From Bacteroidota bacterium (lineage in GTDB: Bacteria > Bacteroidota > Bacteroidia > Bacteroidales > Lentimicrobiaceae): a stretch of 64,000 nucleotides of DNA. Below, piece by piece: positions 8,970 through 18,265 of this stretch. How positions within the stretch are numbered: the first letter of the stretch is position 1; every line of letters starts with the position of its first letter. Where the stretch lies: NCBI GenBank assembly GCA_023417935.1, contig JAEZDY010000022.1, positions 21,531-85,530 on the forward strand, read 5' to 3'. The position numbers were made by a program, and so were the translations under genes. The notes beneath the pieces were generated by a model. It made no database searches and was not told the DNA's origin. It saw only the letters and a program-made list of their open reading frames with translations.

Positions 8970-9704
8970 TTAAATAGCATCTGCCTTTGGCTGTGACTTG
9001 GAGCTTTTTTGTGTCTCTGCCTGTAAGGCTTTCAATTGTGATTCAAATTTATTCTTCTGCTCTTCAAAAGCTTCGGTTGCGAGCTTCAAATTGGTTTTGA
9101 ACTCATTACGCAGGTCTTCATTTGCTTTACTGAACTTTTCAGTAAGCAGTTCATTGGTTTTTTTCACATCACCAGTGAACATGAATTTCAGGTCATCAAC
9201 ATTCTTGGTGATTACTCCTGAAATATCTGTCTTCATTTGCTCATTGCCGGTCTTAACAGTTTCAGTAATAGACATTTTTTCCCTGGTAATTCTCGATTTA
9301 AGCTGCCAGTATAGGAACAGTGTCACAAAAGCGACTACCAAAAAAGCTATAATCCAGTAAAGGGTGGTATTGCTGATGGATTTACCTAAATAGTCAATCT
9401 TTTGTGTAGAGGTCATTTCAGTCTGGGTAATTCTATTGTCAAAATTACCTGAATACAACTCCAGCAATTCCTGGGTCTTCTTTAGATCAGCCTGAACCAA
9501 CAGGAGTGATTCATTTGATGACGTTAACTGGTTATTGAGCTCTGTAATGGCTTTCTGATTAGCCCTAATCTGGCTTGTTAATTTGGCATTGGAATTTTCA
9601 AGTTGCACAACTTTGTTTGTAAGTTGCACAATTTCATTGTTCTGGGCAGGCAAGGTGAATGCAAAAGCTGCTAACAATACTAGTGACAAGATCATTTTTC
9701 TCAT
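8970..9704 (-). CDS. Exported coiled-coil membrane protein of unknown function
   Basis: A 244-residue protein when started at 9704 (MRKMILSLVLLAAFAFTLPAQ, signal peptide). Residues ~25-90 are a heptad-rich coiled coil (VVQLENSNAKLTSQIRANQKAI). One transmembrane helix follows (TLYWIIAFLVVAFVTLFLYW, residues ~113-132), then a second long charged coiled coil to a lysine/serine-rich end. The topology suggests a periplasmic coiled coil joined to a cytoplasmic one, but no family was recognised. It is divergent from the pst operon. A GCCAGGT/ACCTGGC hairpin lies just downstream (8929-8953), without a T-tract. Confidence 0.6.
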   Translation of the reverse strand: MRKMILSLVLLAAFAFTLPAQNNEIVQLTNKVVQLENSNAKLTSQIRANQKAITELNNQLTSSNESLLLVQADLKKTQELLELYSGNFDNRITQTEMTSTQKIDYLGKSISNTTLYWIIAFLVVAFVTLFLYWQLKSRITREKMSITETVKTGNEQMKTDISGVITKNVDDLKFMFTGDVKKTNELLTEKFSKANEDLRNEFKTNLKLATEAFEEQKNKFESQLKALQAETQKSSKSQPKADAI

Positions 9705-9880
9705 AACAAAATGTGGTTTTAAGGTGTGAATCAATACAATGGCATATATAGATTTAATTGAAACTTTCCTGTAATCACTTGTAAGCCCCGGAAGGAAACT
9801 GCTATAGTGGGAATAAGCTTGGGACTCTGTTATATCGAGAACGATAAAAGTAATACAATAATTAAACAAAATCAAGAAAG

Positions 9881-9919
9881 CTTAACCTTTTCGTAACATT
9901 TCCTTAAGATTCTCTTAAT
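9881..9919 (+). promoter_or_regulatory. Pho-box-like operator: four 11-bp-phased direct repeats
   Basis: Four hexamers occur at exact 11-bp spacing: CTTAAC (9881), CGTAAC (9892), CTTAAG (9903) and CTTAAT (9914). Each is followed by a T-rich linker. PhoB/PhoP response regulators of other phyla bind tandem direct repeats with this 11-bp period. The array ends ~10 bp before a TATTTTTG -7 element and ~40 bp before pstS, the position of an activating Pho box. The sequence pattern is directly visible. Binding by a PhoB-type regulator is inferred from the pst genes it precedes. Confidence 0.7.
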
Positions 9920-9929
9920 ATAACGGGAA

Positions 9930-9937
9930 TATTTTTG
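9930..9937 (+). promoter_or_regulatory. Bacteroidota -7 promoter element of the pst operon
   Basis: TATTTTTG matches the Bacteroidota -7 consensus TAnnTTTG. It lies about 19 bp upstream of the pstS start codon. No good -33 TTTG is present at the usual distance and the Pho-like repeats occupy that place, which fits a promoter that depends on an activator. Confidence 0.55.
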
Positions 9938-9955
9938 CACCATAAAAAACAGGTA

Positions 9956-10933
9956 ATGAAACTAATGAATTTAAGAATTAAAAATTTTGCGGTTCCGGTG
10001 TTGTTGCTTGCACTGCTTGCATCATGTGGTGAACCCCGTAAAGCCGGAGATAAAGAAGGATCAATATCTATTGATGGTTCAAGTACAGTGTATCCGGTAA
10101 CGGAAGCTGTTGCTGAAGAATATATCGCCATCAATCCCCGTGTAAGAGTCACCGTTGGTGAATCAGGAACCGGTGGAGGCTTTAAGAAGTTCAGTCGTGG
10201 TGAAATTGATATTAACGATGCCTCCCGTGCTATAAAACAAAGTGAAATTGATCAGGCTGCCGCCAACAGTATTAGCTATGTGGAATTGCTTATTGCATAT
10301 GACGGTATGGCTATAGTGGTTAATCCCGCAAATGACTGGGCAAGTGACATCACTGTTGCCGAACTTAAAAAATTATGGGAACCAGCAGCACAAGGTGTCA
10401 TCACCCGCTGGAATCAAATACGCAGTGATTGGCCCGACAAGGAGATTCATCTATATGGTGCCGGAACTGCTTCAGGTACATTTGATTATTTCACGGAAGC
10501 AATTATGGGTGAAGCAAAACAATGCCGTGGCGATTATACTGCCAGTGAGGACGATAATGTTTTAGTACAAGGTGTTGCTTCCGATGATGGAGCATTAGGC
10601 TTTTTCGGACTGTCATACTTTGAAAACAACAAGGATAAGCTAAAGCTGCTGGCTGTTGATGATGAAGATCCATCAAATGGCGAGGGTGCAATTATACCAA
10701 CCCTTGAAACTGTGAAGAATAAAACATACACTCCACTTTCACGCCCATTATTTATCTATGTAAACAGCAAAGCTGCTGAAAAAGAAATTGTACAGGACTT
10801 CGTGAAATTTTACCTTGATAATACTGCAACGCTTGCAAGTGAAGTAGGTTATATTCCACTGGCTGAGGATGAAACAGCCCAGGTTAAAGCAAAATGGTCA
10901 GATTTTATTAATACTCTGCAACATGTGAACTAA
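9956..10933 (+). CDS. pstS: Phosphate-binding lipoprotein PstS
   Basis: The 325-residue substrate-binding protein of the high-affinity phosphate ABC transporter. The start at 9956 gives a lipoprotein signal with lipobox LLASC. The phosphate-loop motif IDGSSTVYPVTEAVAEEY (about residues 37-54) and the GESGTGGGFKKFSRGEIDI segment are characteristic of PstS. It also has the family GAGTASGTFDYF loop. Product is anchored in the periplasm and delivers phosphate to PstC/PstA. First gene of a six-gene operon behind the Pho-like repeat array. The 94-bp gap to pstC may separate expression levels. Confidence 0.95.
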   Translation: MKLMNLRIKNFAVPVLLLALLASCGEPRKAGDKEGSISIDGSSTVYPVTEAVAEEYIAINPRVRVTVGESGTGGGFKKFSRGEIDINDASRAIKQSEIDQAAANSISYVELLIAYDGMAIVVNPANDWASDITVAELKKLWEPAAQGVITRWNQIRSDWPDKEIHLYGAGTASGTFDYFTEAIMGEAKQCRGDYTASEDDNVLVQGVASDDGALGFFGLSYFENNKDKLKLLAVDDEDPSNGEGAIIPTLETVKNKTYTPLSRPLFIYVNSKAAEKEIVQDFVKFYLDNTATLASEVGYIPLAEDETAQVKAKWSDFINTLQHVN

Positions 10934-11027
10934 TGTTCGGTAACACAGCACCCGCACGGCTAATTCCTAACCATCTGTATACAGGGGATATATATAAAAT
11001 CGTACCAGAGATACCGACTTTACCAAT

Positions 11028-11906
11028 ATGAGGAAGACTAAAGAAAAAATAATTGAGAAACTATTGGCTGCCAGCGGGCTGATGACTGTACTTACTACAG
11101 TTGGAATTCTGGTTATCCTGGTTTATGAAACAAGCAAGTTCTTTGCCGATGTATCAGTTTGGGAGTTTTTTACAAGTACAGAGTGGACACCATTATTTTC
11201 AAAAAAGGAATTCGGGATCTGGCCTTTGCTTTCTGCCACTTTTCTCACTTCGCTCATTGCATTATTGGTTGCTCTACCTGTTGGTTTAAGTATTGCTATA
11301 TACCTTAATGAATACGCTAACCGAAGCTTTCGTAAAACAGTCAAGCCAATGCTTGAGGTGTTGGCTTCTGTTCCTACAGTAGTTTATGGTTTTTTTGCTC
11401 TTACTATTGTAACACCTTTCCTTCAACAGTTTATACCCGGCCTCTCGGGCTTCAATTCACTATCTCCCGGTCTGGTTATGGGTATAATGATTATCCCTAT
11501 GATTTCATCACTGAGTGAAGATGCCTTGTTTGCAGTACCACGAACTCTGCGTGATGCATCATACGGCATGGGGGCTACCAGGTTTCAAACGGTTTTTAGA
11601 GTATTGATTCCATCAGCTTCATCAGGTATCATTGTTTCGGTAATTCTTGCTGTATCAAGGGCCATTGGTGAAACTATGATAGTTGCCATTGCAGCCGGCC
11701 AACAGCCAAACTTTACTTTTAATCCCTTGGTGCCTGTTGAAACAATTACAACTTATATTGTTCAGGTGAGTCTTGGAGATGTACCCAGAGATTCACTTGA
11801 ATACCGTACCATTTTCGCTGCCGGGATGGTATTGTTTGTGCTCACTTTTGTAATGAACAACATAAGTCTCTGGCTTAAACGCAAATATCACAGGCAATAT
11901 GAATAG
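11028..11906 (+). CDS. pstC: Phosphate ABC transporter permease PstC
   Basis: A 292-residue inner-membrane permease with six predicted helices. It carries the PstC-type fold and the permease EAA-like loop (DALFAVPRTLRDASYGMGATRFQTVFRVLIPSASSGI, residues ~165-200) that docks on PstB. Phrases such as EVLASVPTVVYGFFAL are typical of Pst permeases. It pairs with PstA, whose gene overlaps its 3' end by 8 bp, so the two are translationally coupled. Confidence 0.93.
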   Translation: MRKTKEKIIEKLLAASGLMTVLTTVGILVILVYETSKFFADVSVWEFFTSTEWTPLFSKKEFGIWPLLSATFLTSLIALLVALPVGLSIAIYLNEYANRSFRKTVKPMLEVLASVPTVVYGFFALTIVTPFLQQFIPGLSGFNSLSPGLVMGIMIIPMISSLSEDALFAVPRTLRDASYGMGATRFQTVFRVLIPSASSGIIVSVILAVSRAIGETMIVAIAAGQQPNFTFNPLVPVETITTYIVQVSLGDVPRDSLEYRTIFAAGMVLFVLTFVMNNISLWLKRKYHRQYE

Positions 11907-12756
11907 AACAAAGAAAAACAGACTTAATGATTCACTTTTCAAGTACTTTGGTATTTTCAATACTTTCCTTGGATTAGTGATTCTTGCGGTGTTTATCATT
12001 ATTATATTGCAAACAGGTCTATCACGCCTTAGCTGGGATTTCATAACATCACTGCCCTCGCGCTTCCCTGAAAAGGCAGGTATATACACTGCACTCATAG
12101 GTACATTCTGGATGTTGGCCCTCACAATAATTTTCTCGGTAACTCTGGGCGTTTCCGCCGGTATATACCTTGAGGAATATGCAAAGAAAGGCTTCTTTTC
12201 ACGGATGCTCGAAATAAATATCTCAAATCTGGTAGGGGTACCCTCAGTTATATATGGCATTCTCGGATTGGCATTCTTCAACAGGTATCTGGGACTGGGG
12301 GGAAGTCTGCTGGCCGGAAGTTTCACCCTTTCATTGCTAATCATTCCTGTTATAATAGTCACCACCCGTGAATCGCTAAAAGCAGTTCCCCGCACTATTA
12401 AAGAGGCAGCTTATGCCCTCGGTGCAACAAGGTGGCAAACCATTAGCAAGCAACTTTTGCCTGCAGCTTCAGGAAGCATTGTTACAGGTGTTATCCTCGC
12501 ATTGGCCAGGGCAATAGGTGAGGCAGCACCATTGATTGTTGTTGGTGCGCTCGTATATGTCCCGTTTATTCCACATTCACCTCTTGATGATTATACCTTA
12601 CTGCCAATACAAATATTCAACTGGACCTCCCGACCACAGCCGGAGTTTCAGGTAAACGCGTCAGCAGGAATCATCGTCCTTCTATTCCTTACATTTGTCC
12701 TCAATGGTATAAGTGTACACTTACGCAACAAGTGGCAGAAAAAAGTTAAATGGTAA
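11899..12756 (+). CDS. pstA: Phosphate ABC transporter permease PstA
   Basis: A 285-residue inner-membrane permease, second membrane subunit of the Pst complex. It has six hydrophobic helices and an EAA-like loop (ESLKAVPRTIKEAAYALGATRWQTISKQLLPAASGSIVTG). NLVGVPSVIYGILGLAFF matches the PstA family. It overlaps pstC by 8 bp and is followed 10 bp later by pstB. Confidence 0.93.
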   Translation: MNRTKKNRLNDSLFKYFGIFNTFLGLVILAVFIIIILQTGLSRLSWDFITSLPSRFPEKAGIYTALIGTFWMLALTIIFSVTLGVSAGIYLEEYAKKGFFSRMLEINISNLVGVPSVIYGILGLAFFNRYLGLGGSLLAGSFTLSLLIIPVIIVTTRESLKAVPRTIKEAAYALGATRWQTISKQLLPAASGSIVTGVILALARAIGEAAPLIVVGALVYVPFIPHSPLDDYTLLPIQIFNWTSRPQPEFQVNASAGIIVLLFLTFVLNGISVHLRNKWQKKVKW

Positions 12757-12766
12757 AAACAACAAA

Positions 12767-13519
12767 ATGAATCAGTTAATTGCAAAAAATATAAATGTAT
12801 GGTACGGCGATAATCATGCCTTGCAGGATGTATCAATGGTAATTGAACCATACCAGGTAACGGCCCTTATAGGTCCTTCGGGCTGCGGTAAATCTACTTT
12901 CCTCAGGCTATTCAACCGCATGAACGATTATATCGACAACTTCAGGATGGAAGGGGAAATATTGATAAACGAAACAAATATATACGACCCCACAGTAAAT
13001 ACTGAAGAGTTGCGAAAGAAAGTAGGAATGGTTTTTCAGAAACCAAATCCTTTTCCTTCAAGCATATATGAAAATGTTGCGTTTGGCATGCGCATCCAGG
13101 GCATGAACAAGAAATCTGAGCTGGATGAAGTGGTGGAAACTTCACTTAAAAAAGCTGTATTGTGGGATGAAGTAAAAGACAGCCTTAAAAAGCCTGCATT
13201 CTCACTTTCAGGTGGTCAGCAGCAGCGGCTGTGTATTGCACGTACACTGGCTGTAGAGCCTGAAGTAATACTGATGGATGAACCGGCATCAGCACTCGAT
13301 CCAATATCAACCAGTAAGCTTGAAAACCTTATATTTGAACTCAAGAAAAGCTATACAATTGTAATTGTCACCCACAATATGCAACAGGCAGGACGTATTA
13401 GCGATAAAACAGCCTTCTTCTATATGGGGAGACTGATTGAGTATGATACCACCAAAAAAATGTTTCTTAAGCCTGCTCATTTGCAAACACAGAACTATAT
13501 AACCGGACGATTCGGTTGA
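12767..13519 (+). CDS. pstB: Phosphate ABC transporter ATPase PstB
   Basis: A 250-residue cytoplasmic ATPase. The start at 12767 (MNQLIAKNINVWYG) was chosen because the longer frame overlaps pstA and adds a non-conserved tail. Walker A GPSGCGKST (residues ~39-47), ABC signature LSGGQQQRLCIARTLA, Walker B VILMDEPASALDP and the switch His in VTHNMQQAGR are all present. FNRMND and VGMVFQKPNPFP are diagnostic of PstB. It powers phosphate import through PstC/PstA. Confidence 0.96.
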   Translation: MNQLIAKNINVWYGDNHALQDVSMVIEPYQVTALIGPSGCGKSTFLRLFNRMNDYIDNFRMEGEILINETNIYDPTVNTEELRKKVGMVFQKPNPFPSSIYENVAFGMRIQGMNKKSELDEVVETSLKKAVLWDEVKDSLKKPAFSLSGGQQQRLCIARTLAVEPEVILMDEPASALDPISTSKLENLIFELKKSYTIVIVTHNMQQAGRISDKTAFFYMGRLIEYDTTKKMFLKPAHLQTQNYITGRFG

Positions 13520-13539
13520 AAAAATTAAAGACCTGAACT

Positions 13540-14214
13540 ATGATACCACAAATAGAAATTGAATTAGCCAACCTGAAAAGTTCCATCACTGAGTTAGCTA
13601 ACCTTGTGTTGCTGCAACTCGATAAATCAGGAGATGCTTTGAATAATGCTGATATTGACCTGGCCAATGAAGTAATACGCTATGAGAAGCGAATCAACGG
13701 ACTTGAAGTAAATATCGAGAAAGCGTGTGAGAATATCCTTGCCTTGTACAACCCGGTAGCCAATGACCTCAGGTTTGTATTATCAACCCTCAAGATCAAT
13801 ATAAATCTCGAACGCATCGGTGACTATGCCCGCAGTATTGCCAGGATAGTAAAACGCTGTGAGCAACCGCTTAGGAATGAGCTGATATCAATGCTGAATA
13901 TTAACCACATGTATGTAACATGCCATATTATGTTACTAACTACCCTCGAAGCTATGGAAAGTGATGCAGGGGAAAGTACATTGCGCTCAATTTTTGTCAA
14001 AGATGAAATATTGAATAAAATTCAGGATGATGCAATTCAGTTAATTTCACGACATTTGCAAGATAACCCTGCCGATGCAGAGGCTTGCCTGAACCTTTAT
14101 GTAGTGGTCAGAAAGCTTGAGCGTGTTGGCGATCATATTAAAAACATTGCTGAGGAGATAATCTTTCATAAAGAAGCTAAGATATTGAGACACAAGAAGA
14201 AAATAAAAAAATAG
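13540..14214 (+). CDS. phoU: Phosphate signalling protein PhoU
   Basis: A 224-residue protein built of two PhoU three-helix bundles. Both metal-binding signatures can be seen: NLERIGDYARSIA in the first bundle and KLERVGDHIKNIAEEI in the second. PhoU links the Pst transporter to the PhoR/PhoB pathway and damps phosphate uptake. It begins 20 bp after pstB, the usual position. The C-terminus is lysine-rich (HKKKIKK). Confidence 0.95.
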   Translation: MIPQIEIELANLKSSITELANLVLLQLDKSGDALNNADIDLANEVIRYEKRINGLEVNIEKACENILALYNPVANDLRFVLSTLKININLERIGDYARSIARIVKRCEQPLRNELISMLNINHMYVTCHIMLLTTLEAMESDAGESTLRSIFVKDEILNKIQDDAIQLISRHLQDNPADAEACLNLYVVVRKLERVGDHIKNIAEEIIFHKEAKILRHKKKIKK

Positions 14215-14281
14215 ATTCTGATTCATCAGGTTTATTTTTCAAAAAATTAATGCAGTTCACACTATCAAACCAAAAACCAAC

Positions 14282-15355
14282 ATGAAAAAACAATTTGCAA
14301 TCTTATTATTCCTATTGGCCGGTGCAAGTATACTTAAGGCACAAGATGAATTCAAACCAGGTGGAAGCGGTATTGGTCAGGTATTCTTCAATTACAAATA
14401 CGACCTTACCCAGGATGTCACCCGCACAAGTTCCTTTAACCTTGAAAGAGCTTACCTTGGTTATAAATACGACTTCGCCAAAAACCTCTCAGGCAGGGTG
14501 ATCTTTGATGTTGCTTATGATAATAATACCAAAGCATTTAGTGCATGGGCCAAGAACGCCTACATGGAATGGGCTGTTCTACCCGAATTAAAATTATCGT
14601 TTGGTATGATCCCTTTGAAGCATTTCGACCTGCAGGATAAATTCTGGGGTTACCGGTATATCATGAAAACCTTCACTGATGAATATGGTATGGGTACTAC
14701 CGCTGATCTTGGATTGGGCGCAGAACTCCCATTAAATGATTTTATCGCTTTCAACCTCTATGCAGTAAACGGTGAAGGCTTCAGAGGTATACAGGATAAC
14801 TTTGGTGTACACAAATATGGCGCTAATGCTACCATTAAACCTGCTGAAGGATTAATAGCACGGTTGCACTATGATGTTATGGCTAATAAATTCAGGAGAA
14901 ATGACATTCTAACCGGCCTGCCAACCGGTGCGGTTCTTGATACAGCTACCATTTCAGTTCTTTCTGCCTTCCTGGGTTATGAACAAAAGGACCTATTCAG
15001 AATAGGTGTTGAATATAACTTCATGAACAACGCCACTAACTTCCGGTCACCTGCCGAAGATTATAAATCTGGTGGCATATCAGTGTTTGGAACCTATGTA
15101 ATAAACCCTCAATTTGAAATCTTTGCACGTTATGATAATCTAACCCGTGAGATGCCCCTGGCATCAGGAGCAGATTTGTCTGACCCATTCAGATGGGATA
15201 ACCAGAAAGGTTCATTAATAATGGGTGGTATACAGTACAGGGTTGTTAAAAATGTGAATCTGGCTCTGAATTACCGCACATTCATTTATGAAGTTGACAG
15301 TGAAAGAAGGCCTAACACCTCAGGGTTGTTTGTTAATTTAGGATTGTTCCTGTAA
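14282..15355 (+). CDS. Outer-membrane porin of the OprP/OprO (phosphate-selective porin) type
   Basis: A 357-residue outer-membrane beta-barrel with a signal peptide (ends around LKAQ). Alternating hydrophobic/polar strands run throughout, with the OprP-like start GQVFFNYKYDLTQD..FNLERAYLGYKYDFAKNLSGRVIFDV and a terminal aromatic strand (SGLFVNLGLFL). It sits 67 bp after phoU, co-directional, so it probably belongs to the phosphate regulon and would let phosphate cross the outer membrane. Selectivity for phosphate is inferred from context. The family also includes general porins. Confidence 0.8.
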   Translation: MKKQFAILLFLLAGASILKAQDEFKPGGSGIGQVFFNYKYDLTQDVTRTSSFNLERAYLGYKYDFAKNLSGRVIFDVAYDNNTKAFSAWAKNAYMEWAVLPELKLSFGMIPLKHFDLQDKFWGYRYIMKTFTDEYGMGTTADLGLGAELPLNDFIAFNLYAVNGEGFRGIQDNFGVHKYGANATIKPAEGLIARLHYDVMANKFRRNDILTGLPTGAVLDTATISVLSAFLGYEQKDLFRIGVEYNFMNNATNFRSPAEDYKSGGISVFGTYVINPQFEIFARYDNLTREMPLASGADLSDPFRWDNQKGSLIMGGIQYRVVKNVNLALNYRTFIYEVDSERRPNTSGLFVNLGLFL

Positions 15356-15391
15356 GATAGACTTGATTAGGTTTGTTTCCATATATTTAAT

Positions 15392-16711
15392 CTAATGACT
15401 ATTTGGACCATGGCTACCATGGTCCATCTTATTTTTTGAGGCTGGCTGTTCTTCTGCAGCAGGATTCATCATGCTTGGCTTGCCTTCCAGCTGTGCGGCA
15501 GCATCTACATTGAAAGTTCCCTGTGTTACAATCTCTTCACCTTCCTCAAGTCCGCTCAGCACAATGTAGCTGTTACCCAGTGTAGGACCGATCTCAATTT
15601 CCCGCATTTTAAAGATAGATTCATCAGTAGCTGATTGCTTGACATAAACAATAGAGCGCTTGCCTGTCCATAATACTGCAGAGCGTGGGATAACCAGGTT
15701 GTTTGAAAATTGTTCCATGTTTGCCTCCAATAAACCGGTTACAAACATTTCAGGCTTAAGCTTACGCGACTGGTTGTTTATTTCGACCCTTACCTTTGAA
15801 ACACGGTTAACTGCATCAATCACAGGGTCAATAAAGGAGATCCGCCCACTAAACGTTTGTCCCGGCAGTGCCTGAGCAGTAAACCTGATCTTGTCACCCT
15901 TGTTAAGGAACGGCAAATCACTCTCATAGGCATCAAACATAACCCAAACGGAAGAGAGGTCAGCTATGTCAAATAACACAGTTCCCTGGTTTACGTGATC
16001 GCCTGAGTTGATGCGGCGGGCGGTTACAATTCCACTGGTATTGGATGTAATCTCAAAGTTAGTCTTTACTTTTCCTGATTGTTCAATATCATTGATCTGT
16101 TGCAAGGTCAGTTTCCATTGCAGCAGGCGCTCGCGGGCGGCCTCATATATTTCAGGTTGCTGCTCTTTAACACTGGCTGCTTCCAGCAACTCCTGCTGGG
16201 CAGTAACCAATTCAGGTGAATAGATTTCTGCAAGTGGTTGTCCTTTTCTTACCTGCTCACCGGTAAAGTTCACAAGCAGGCGTTCAATCCTTCCGGGGAT
16301 ATGGGCTACCTGGCTCTGAAGTAAACGTTCATCAGCCTGTACTTTTCCATAGAGCCTAACCTCCTTCACCGGTTTTTGGATTGTTACTGTAGAAGTCATC
16401 ACATTGGCCAGTTCAGCAGCAGCTTTCGACAGATGAATTGCATTCGGATCGGGGAATGCTGAATCTGTAGTGCTTTGACTCAGTGGAATCAGGTCCATTC
16501 CGCAGATCGGGCAGTCACCCGGGGCGTCCCTCCTGATCTGTGGGTGCATGGAGCAAGTCCATGTAGTCGACTCGGCTGACTCATTTGAATGGTTGTGCCT
16601 ATCCTCCGATTCGGATGAATTATGAAAGAAGAGCCATCCAAGTGCCAAACCACCCAGCACCAGTAAGATGTATGTTAAGTATTTCTTGGTTTTGGTGTTA
16701 TCCATTTTCAT
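15392..16711 (-). CDS. cusB: Cus-type RND efflux periplasmic adaptor (CusB-like)
   Basis: A 439-residue membrane-fusion protein. After an N-terminal membrane anchor (YLTYILLVLGGLALGWLFF) comes a heavy-metal-binding domain with Cys/His/Met ligands (TCSMHPQIRRDAPGDCPICGMDLIPL spread over residues ~51-77). The adaptor's lipoyl/hairpin region follows (GEQVRKGQPLAEIYSPELVTAQQELL), then the beta-barrel domain and a His/Met tail (MDHGSHGPNSH). It links the RND pump CusA to the TolC-like outer-membrane channel and hands Cu(I)/Ag(I) to the pump. It is the last gene of the cusA-tolC-cusB order, 63 bp after the tolC-like gene. Confidence 0.88.
   Translation of the reverse strand: MKMDNTKTKKYLTYILLVLGGLALGWLFFHNSSESEDRHNHSNESAESTTWTCSMHPQIRRDAPGDCPICGMDLIPLSQSTTDSAFPDPNAIHLSKAAAELANVMTSTVTIQKPVKEVRLYGKVQADERLLQSQVAHIPGRIERLLVNFTGEQVRKGQPLAEIYSPELVTAQQELLEAASVKEQQPEIYEAARERLLQWKLTLQQINDIEQSGKVKTNFEITSNTSGIVTARRINSGDHVNQGTVLFDIADLSSVWVMFDAYESDLPFLNKGDKIRFTAQALPGQTFSGRISFIDPVIDAVNRVSKVRVEINNQSRKLKPEMFVTGLLEANMEQFSNNLVIPRSAVLWTGKRSIVYVKQSATDESIFKMREIEIGPTLGNSYIVLSGLEEGEEIVTQGTFNVDAAAQLEGKPSMMNPAAEEQPASKNKMDHGSHGPNSH
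15404..15436. terminator. Bidirectional-type hairpin at the convergent pst/cus end
   Basis: TGGACCATGG and CCATGGTCCA form a perfect 10-bp inverted repeat around a CTA loop. On the plus strand a T-rich tail (TCTTATTTTTT) follows, so it can end the pst-phoU-porin transcript. It lies inside the last codons of the convergent cusB-like gene, where it also encodes part of a His-rich tail (MDHGSHG). Confidence 0.65.
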
Positions 16712-16774
16712 CTCTTTTTATCTCTTTATATCTCGTATTATCTCTCTTTTTACTCTTTTTTAAAATTTGCCGTT

Positions 16775-18265
16775 TTAAAAATCACCGTTCTTAGCCATTA
16801 AACGACGGATATAGGCAATTGACGTGTTATAGTTTGCCAGGGCTTCAACCTGTTTAAATTCGTACTCGAGTGTTTGTTGCCTCACCCTAAGAATATCAGT
16901 TAATGCAGCACCGGATGCAGAGAAATCGCGTATCATCAGATCAAGGGATTTTTGCGCAAGGGTTTGCTGATTTTTATAGAGTTTCATAAGTCGTCTGTTA
17001 TCAAGGAATGCCTGGTAAGCTGAATAGATCTCCGCCTGAAGTGTATTGGCAGTTGCCTTATAGTTGTTCTCTGATGCTGATTTTAATAGGTCAGCTTCCT
17101 GTTGCAAAGCCCTGTACTTTTTCCTGTAAATTGGCAGAGTGATCTTTACCATTGGCATGAGCATATCAGTACCGTTCATCTCTGAAGTCGACATCATGCT
17201 TTCATTTATTACCGAGTAATTAACTCCCAGTCCTATCATCGGATAACCCATCCTGTTATTCATCAGCCGGCGTGACTCGAGTGATTGTTGTTCATAAGCA
17301 ATCATTGTCAGCATTGGATTATTCCTGAGTACACTGTCGGCAATATCATCCAAAGCTACAACCAATGAATCGGCATACAATGTATCAGGTAAAAATACAG
17401 CCTGATCAAGAGGCCGGTTAAGCAAGGCATTAAACTGCGCTGTTACAGTATTCTGACTGTTCCTAAGCAAGGCAATGTTGTTTTCAAGGTCAGCAATTTC
17501 AATCTGGATCCTGTATAAGTCACTTAATGATCCACCTGTTGAGGAAGCAGGCATGCTGCTACCCTGCATGGAACTGCCCGTTGAAGGTATTGCTCCTGAA
17601 CTGCTTTGTGATCCTCCCATGTTACTCATTCCACCTTGTGAAGCACCTGTGTTCACTGAAGTGCTCTGCTGCATTGAAGTACCAGGTGAAGTTGTTGAAG
17701 TTCTTGCTCCGGGTGCTAGCTTAAAGCGGGTAAGTGCCAGTCGTTCAATGGTGCGCAGGAGTGCAAGGTTCTTTTCTGCAATATTGATTTCCTCTTTAAG
17801 AATATATGCCTGGTACCAGGTGCGTTGAACATTATAGTAAAGCTCTGATTTTGCATCCTTAAACGATTCATAATTTGCAAGAGCCATAAGGCTCATTTCA
17901 TCTTTTGAATTCTTCAGTACGCCAAACCATGGAAACATCTGCATAAGACTTACTTCTGCAATCTGATTACCACTGATAAGTTCCATCGGAGTCAGGAAGA
18001 TTCCGGTTGTTAGTTCCGGATCAGGTAAGGCTCCTACCTGACTCACTTTTTCGAGTGAAGCCCTGTATTCATTCAAACGCTGCAAAACCAAAGGGTTGTT
18101 CTCACCGGCAATGCGCATATATTTTATAAGTGAATCGCCTGGCGCATCACCCGATGAAACAGCTATGCCTTGCGCCCCTTGCGATGACTCAACAGTATTT
18201 TGAGCACATGCTCCGCCTGCGGCAAGTAAAAGTATTGTCAGGAACACTTTAACAGGATTAATCAT
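16775..18265 (-). CDS. TolC/CusC family outer-membrane efflux channel
   Basis: A 496-residue outer-membrane channel when started at 18265 (MINPVKVFLTILLLAAGGACAQN, signal peptide). That start overlaps the cusA 3' end by 8 bp, so translation is coupled. It has the duplicated helical-barrel repeats of TolC proteins. Between the two halves (about residues 190-250) it carries a low-complexity insert very rich in Ser, Gly, Met, Thr and Gln (e.g. GGMSNMGGSQSSSG). The insert resembles flexible methionine-rich copper-binding segments. It forms the exit duct for the CusAB-like pump. Confidence 0.85.
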   Translation of the reverse strand: MINPVKVFLTILLLAAGGACAQNTVESSQGAQGIAVSSGDAPGDSLIKYMRIAGENNPLVLQRLNEYRASLEKVSQVGALPDPELTTGIFLTPMELISGNQIAEVSLMQMFPWFGVLKNSKDEMSLMALANYESFKDAKSELYYNVQRTWYQAYILKEEINIAEKNLALLRTIERLALTRFKLAPGARTSTTSPGTSMQQSTSVNTGASQGGMSNMGGSQSSSGAIPSTGSSMQGSSMPASSTGGSLSDLYRIQIEIADLENNIALLRNSQNTVTAQFNALLNRPLDQAVFLPDTLYADSLVVALDDIADSVLRNNPMLTMIAYEQQSLESRRLMNNRMGYPMIGLGVNYSVINESMMSTSEMNGTDMLMPMVKITLPIYRKKYRALQQEADLLKSASENNYKATANTLQAEIYSAYQAFLDNRRLMKLYKNQQTLAQKSLDLMIRDFSASGAALTDILRVRQQTLEYEFKQVEALANYNTSIAYIRRLMAKNGDF

